DNA of 6,343 nt, taken from contig CAJOQU010000021.1 in assembly GCA_905236975.1 (NCBI GenBank), positions 1 through 6,343 on the forward strand, written 5' to 3'. This document shows positions 6,179 through 6,343 of the stretch, piece after piece. Numbering within the stretch: position 1 is the first letter of the stretch; each line of letters begins with the position of its first letter. Source of the stretch: an uncultured Clostridia bacterium. Lineage in GTDB: Bacteria > Bacillota > Clostridia > Oscillospirales > Acutalibacteraceae. Under the pieces are notes generated by a model. That model was not told the origin of the DNA. It saw only the letters and a program-made list of their open reading frames with translations, and made no database searches. Made by a program: the position numbers and the translations under genes.

Positions 6179-6343
6179 TTATGTTCTGTCGTTCTCGTCG
6201 AACGGGTCGCCGCATTCGGGACAGAATTTCGGCGGGTTTGCCGGGTCTTCGGGCTCCCAACCGCATTTATCGCACTTGTAAAGCAAAGCTCCCTCCGGCT
6301 TTTTTGCACCGCAGTTTTGGCAGAACTTGCCTTTGTTTTGGGT
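6179..6343 (-). CDS. Zinc-ribbon C-terminus of a protein cut by the window edge (probable SPFH-domain protein)
   Basis: Only the last 54 codons are present, running in from the right edge to a TAA at 6179-6181. They encode four CxxC knuckles: KFCQNCG (6-12), YKCDKCGW (22-29) and KFCPECGD (39-46), where the first of four presumed cysteine pairs lies just beyond the edge or is absent; three pairs are visible here (Cys8/11, Cys24/27, Cys41/44). The ending YKCDKCGWEPEDP then PPKFCPECGDPFDEND resembles, from memory, the tail of clostridial SPFH-domain (virion-core-protein-like, COG4260) proteins, in which zinc ribbons follow a membrane-associated SPFH domain. The SPFH part itself is not in the window, so this identity is an inference; a rubredoxin-like or other zinc-ribbon protein is possible. 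The gene is convergent with yfbR. Confidence 0.6.
   Translation of the reverse strand, partial: TQNKGKFCQNCGAKKPEGALLYKCDKCGWEPEDPANPPKFCPECGDPFDENDRT

Overview
The window reads like chromosomal DNA of a low-to-mid GC Clostridia-type Firmicute, most likely an Oscillospiraceae/Ruminococcaceae-like gut or anaerobe lineage. This is an inference from the gene set (a DUF3048/YerB-type lipoprotein, a YfhO-family membrane protein, a clostridial-style MATE transporter, and a zinc-ribbon tail of the kind found on clostridial SPFH proteins) and from strong SD/sigma-A-type signals. No marker gene fixes the species. There are no insertion sequences, CRISPR arrays, tRNA or rRNA genes, and no sign of a mobile or defence island.

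Layout, left to right. Positions 1-203 are gene-free but structured: a good leftward terminator for the lipoprotein gene (155-188), then a candidate leftward promoter (86-114) followed by two back-to-back hairpins (19-73) that could be a small RNA or the leader of a gene beyond the left edge. Three leftward genes follow: a DUF3048 lipoprotein (204-1250), a MATE-family exporter (1331-2713) and a large YfhO-family polytopic protein (2741-5347). Transcription runs yfhO-like, then MATE (27-base gap, probably one transcript), then the lipoprotein, which also has its own promoter (1299-1327) starting exactly at the end of the MATE gene.

Positions 5348-5449 are a compact divergent control region in which two extended -10 promoters lie on top of each other on opposite strands as a nearly symmetric inverted repeat. 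One drives the yfhO-like/MATE unit leftward and the other drives a YfbR-type HD-domain 5'-deoxynucleotidase rightward (5450-6028). After that gene come a weak hairpin and a perfect 15-bp stem terminator (6118-6153), which separates it from a convergent gene entering from the right edge. Only the last 54 codons of that gene are present; they encode a double zinc ribbon.

Functionally, the leftward genes are all cell-envelope proteins: YfhO homologues act on the outer face of the membrane in glycosylation of envelope polymers, MATE proteins export or flip small molecules, and the lipoprotein is surface-anchored. The nucleotidase is a housekeeping dNMP phosphatase with no obvious link to them beyond the shared promoter DNA. 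The coding content is ordinary; the most interesting signals are regulatory (5378-5411 and 19-114).
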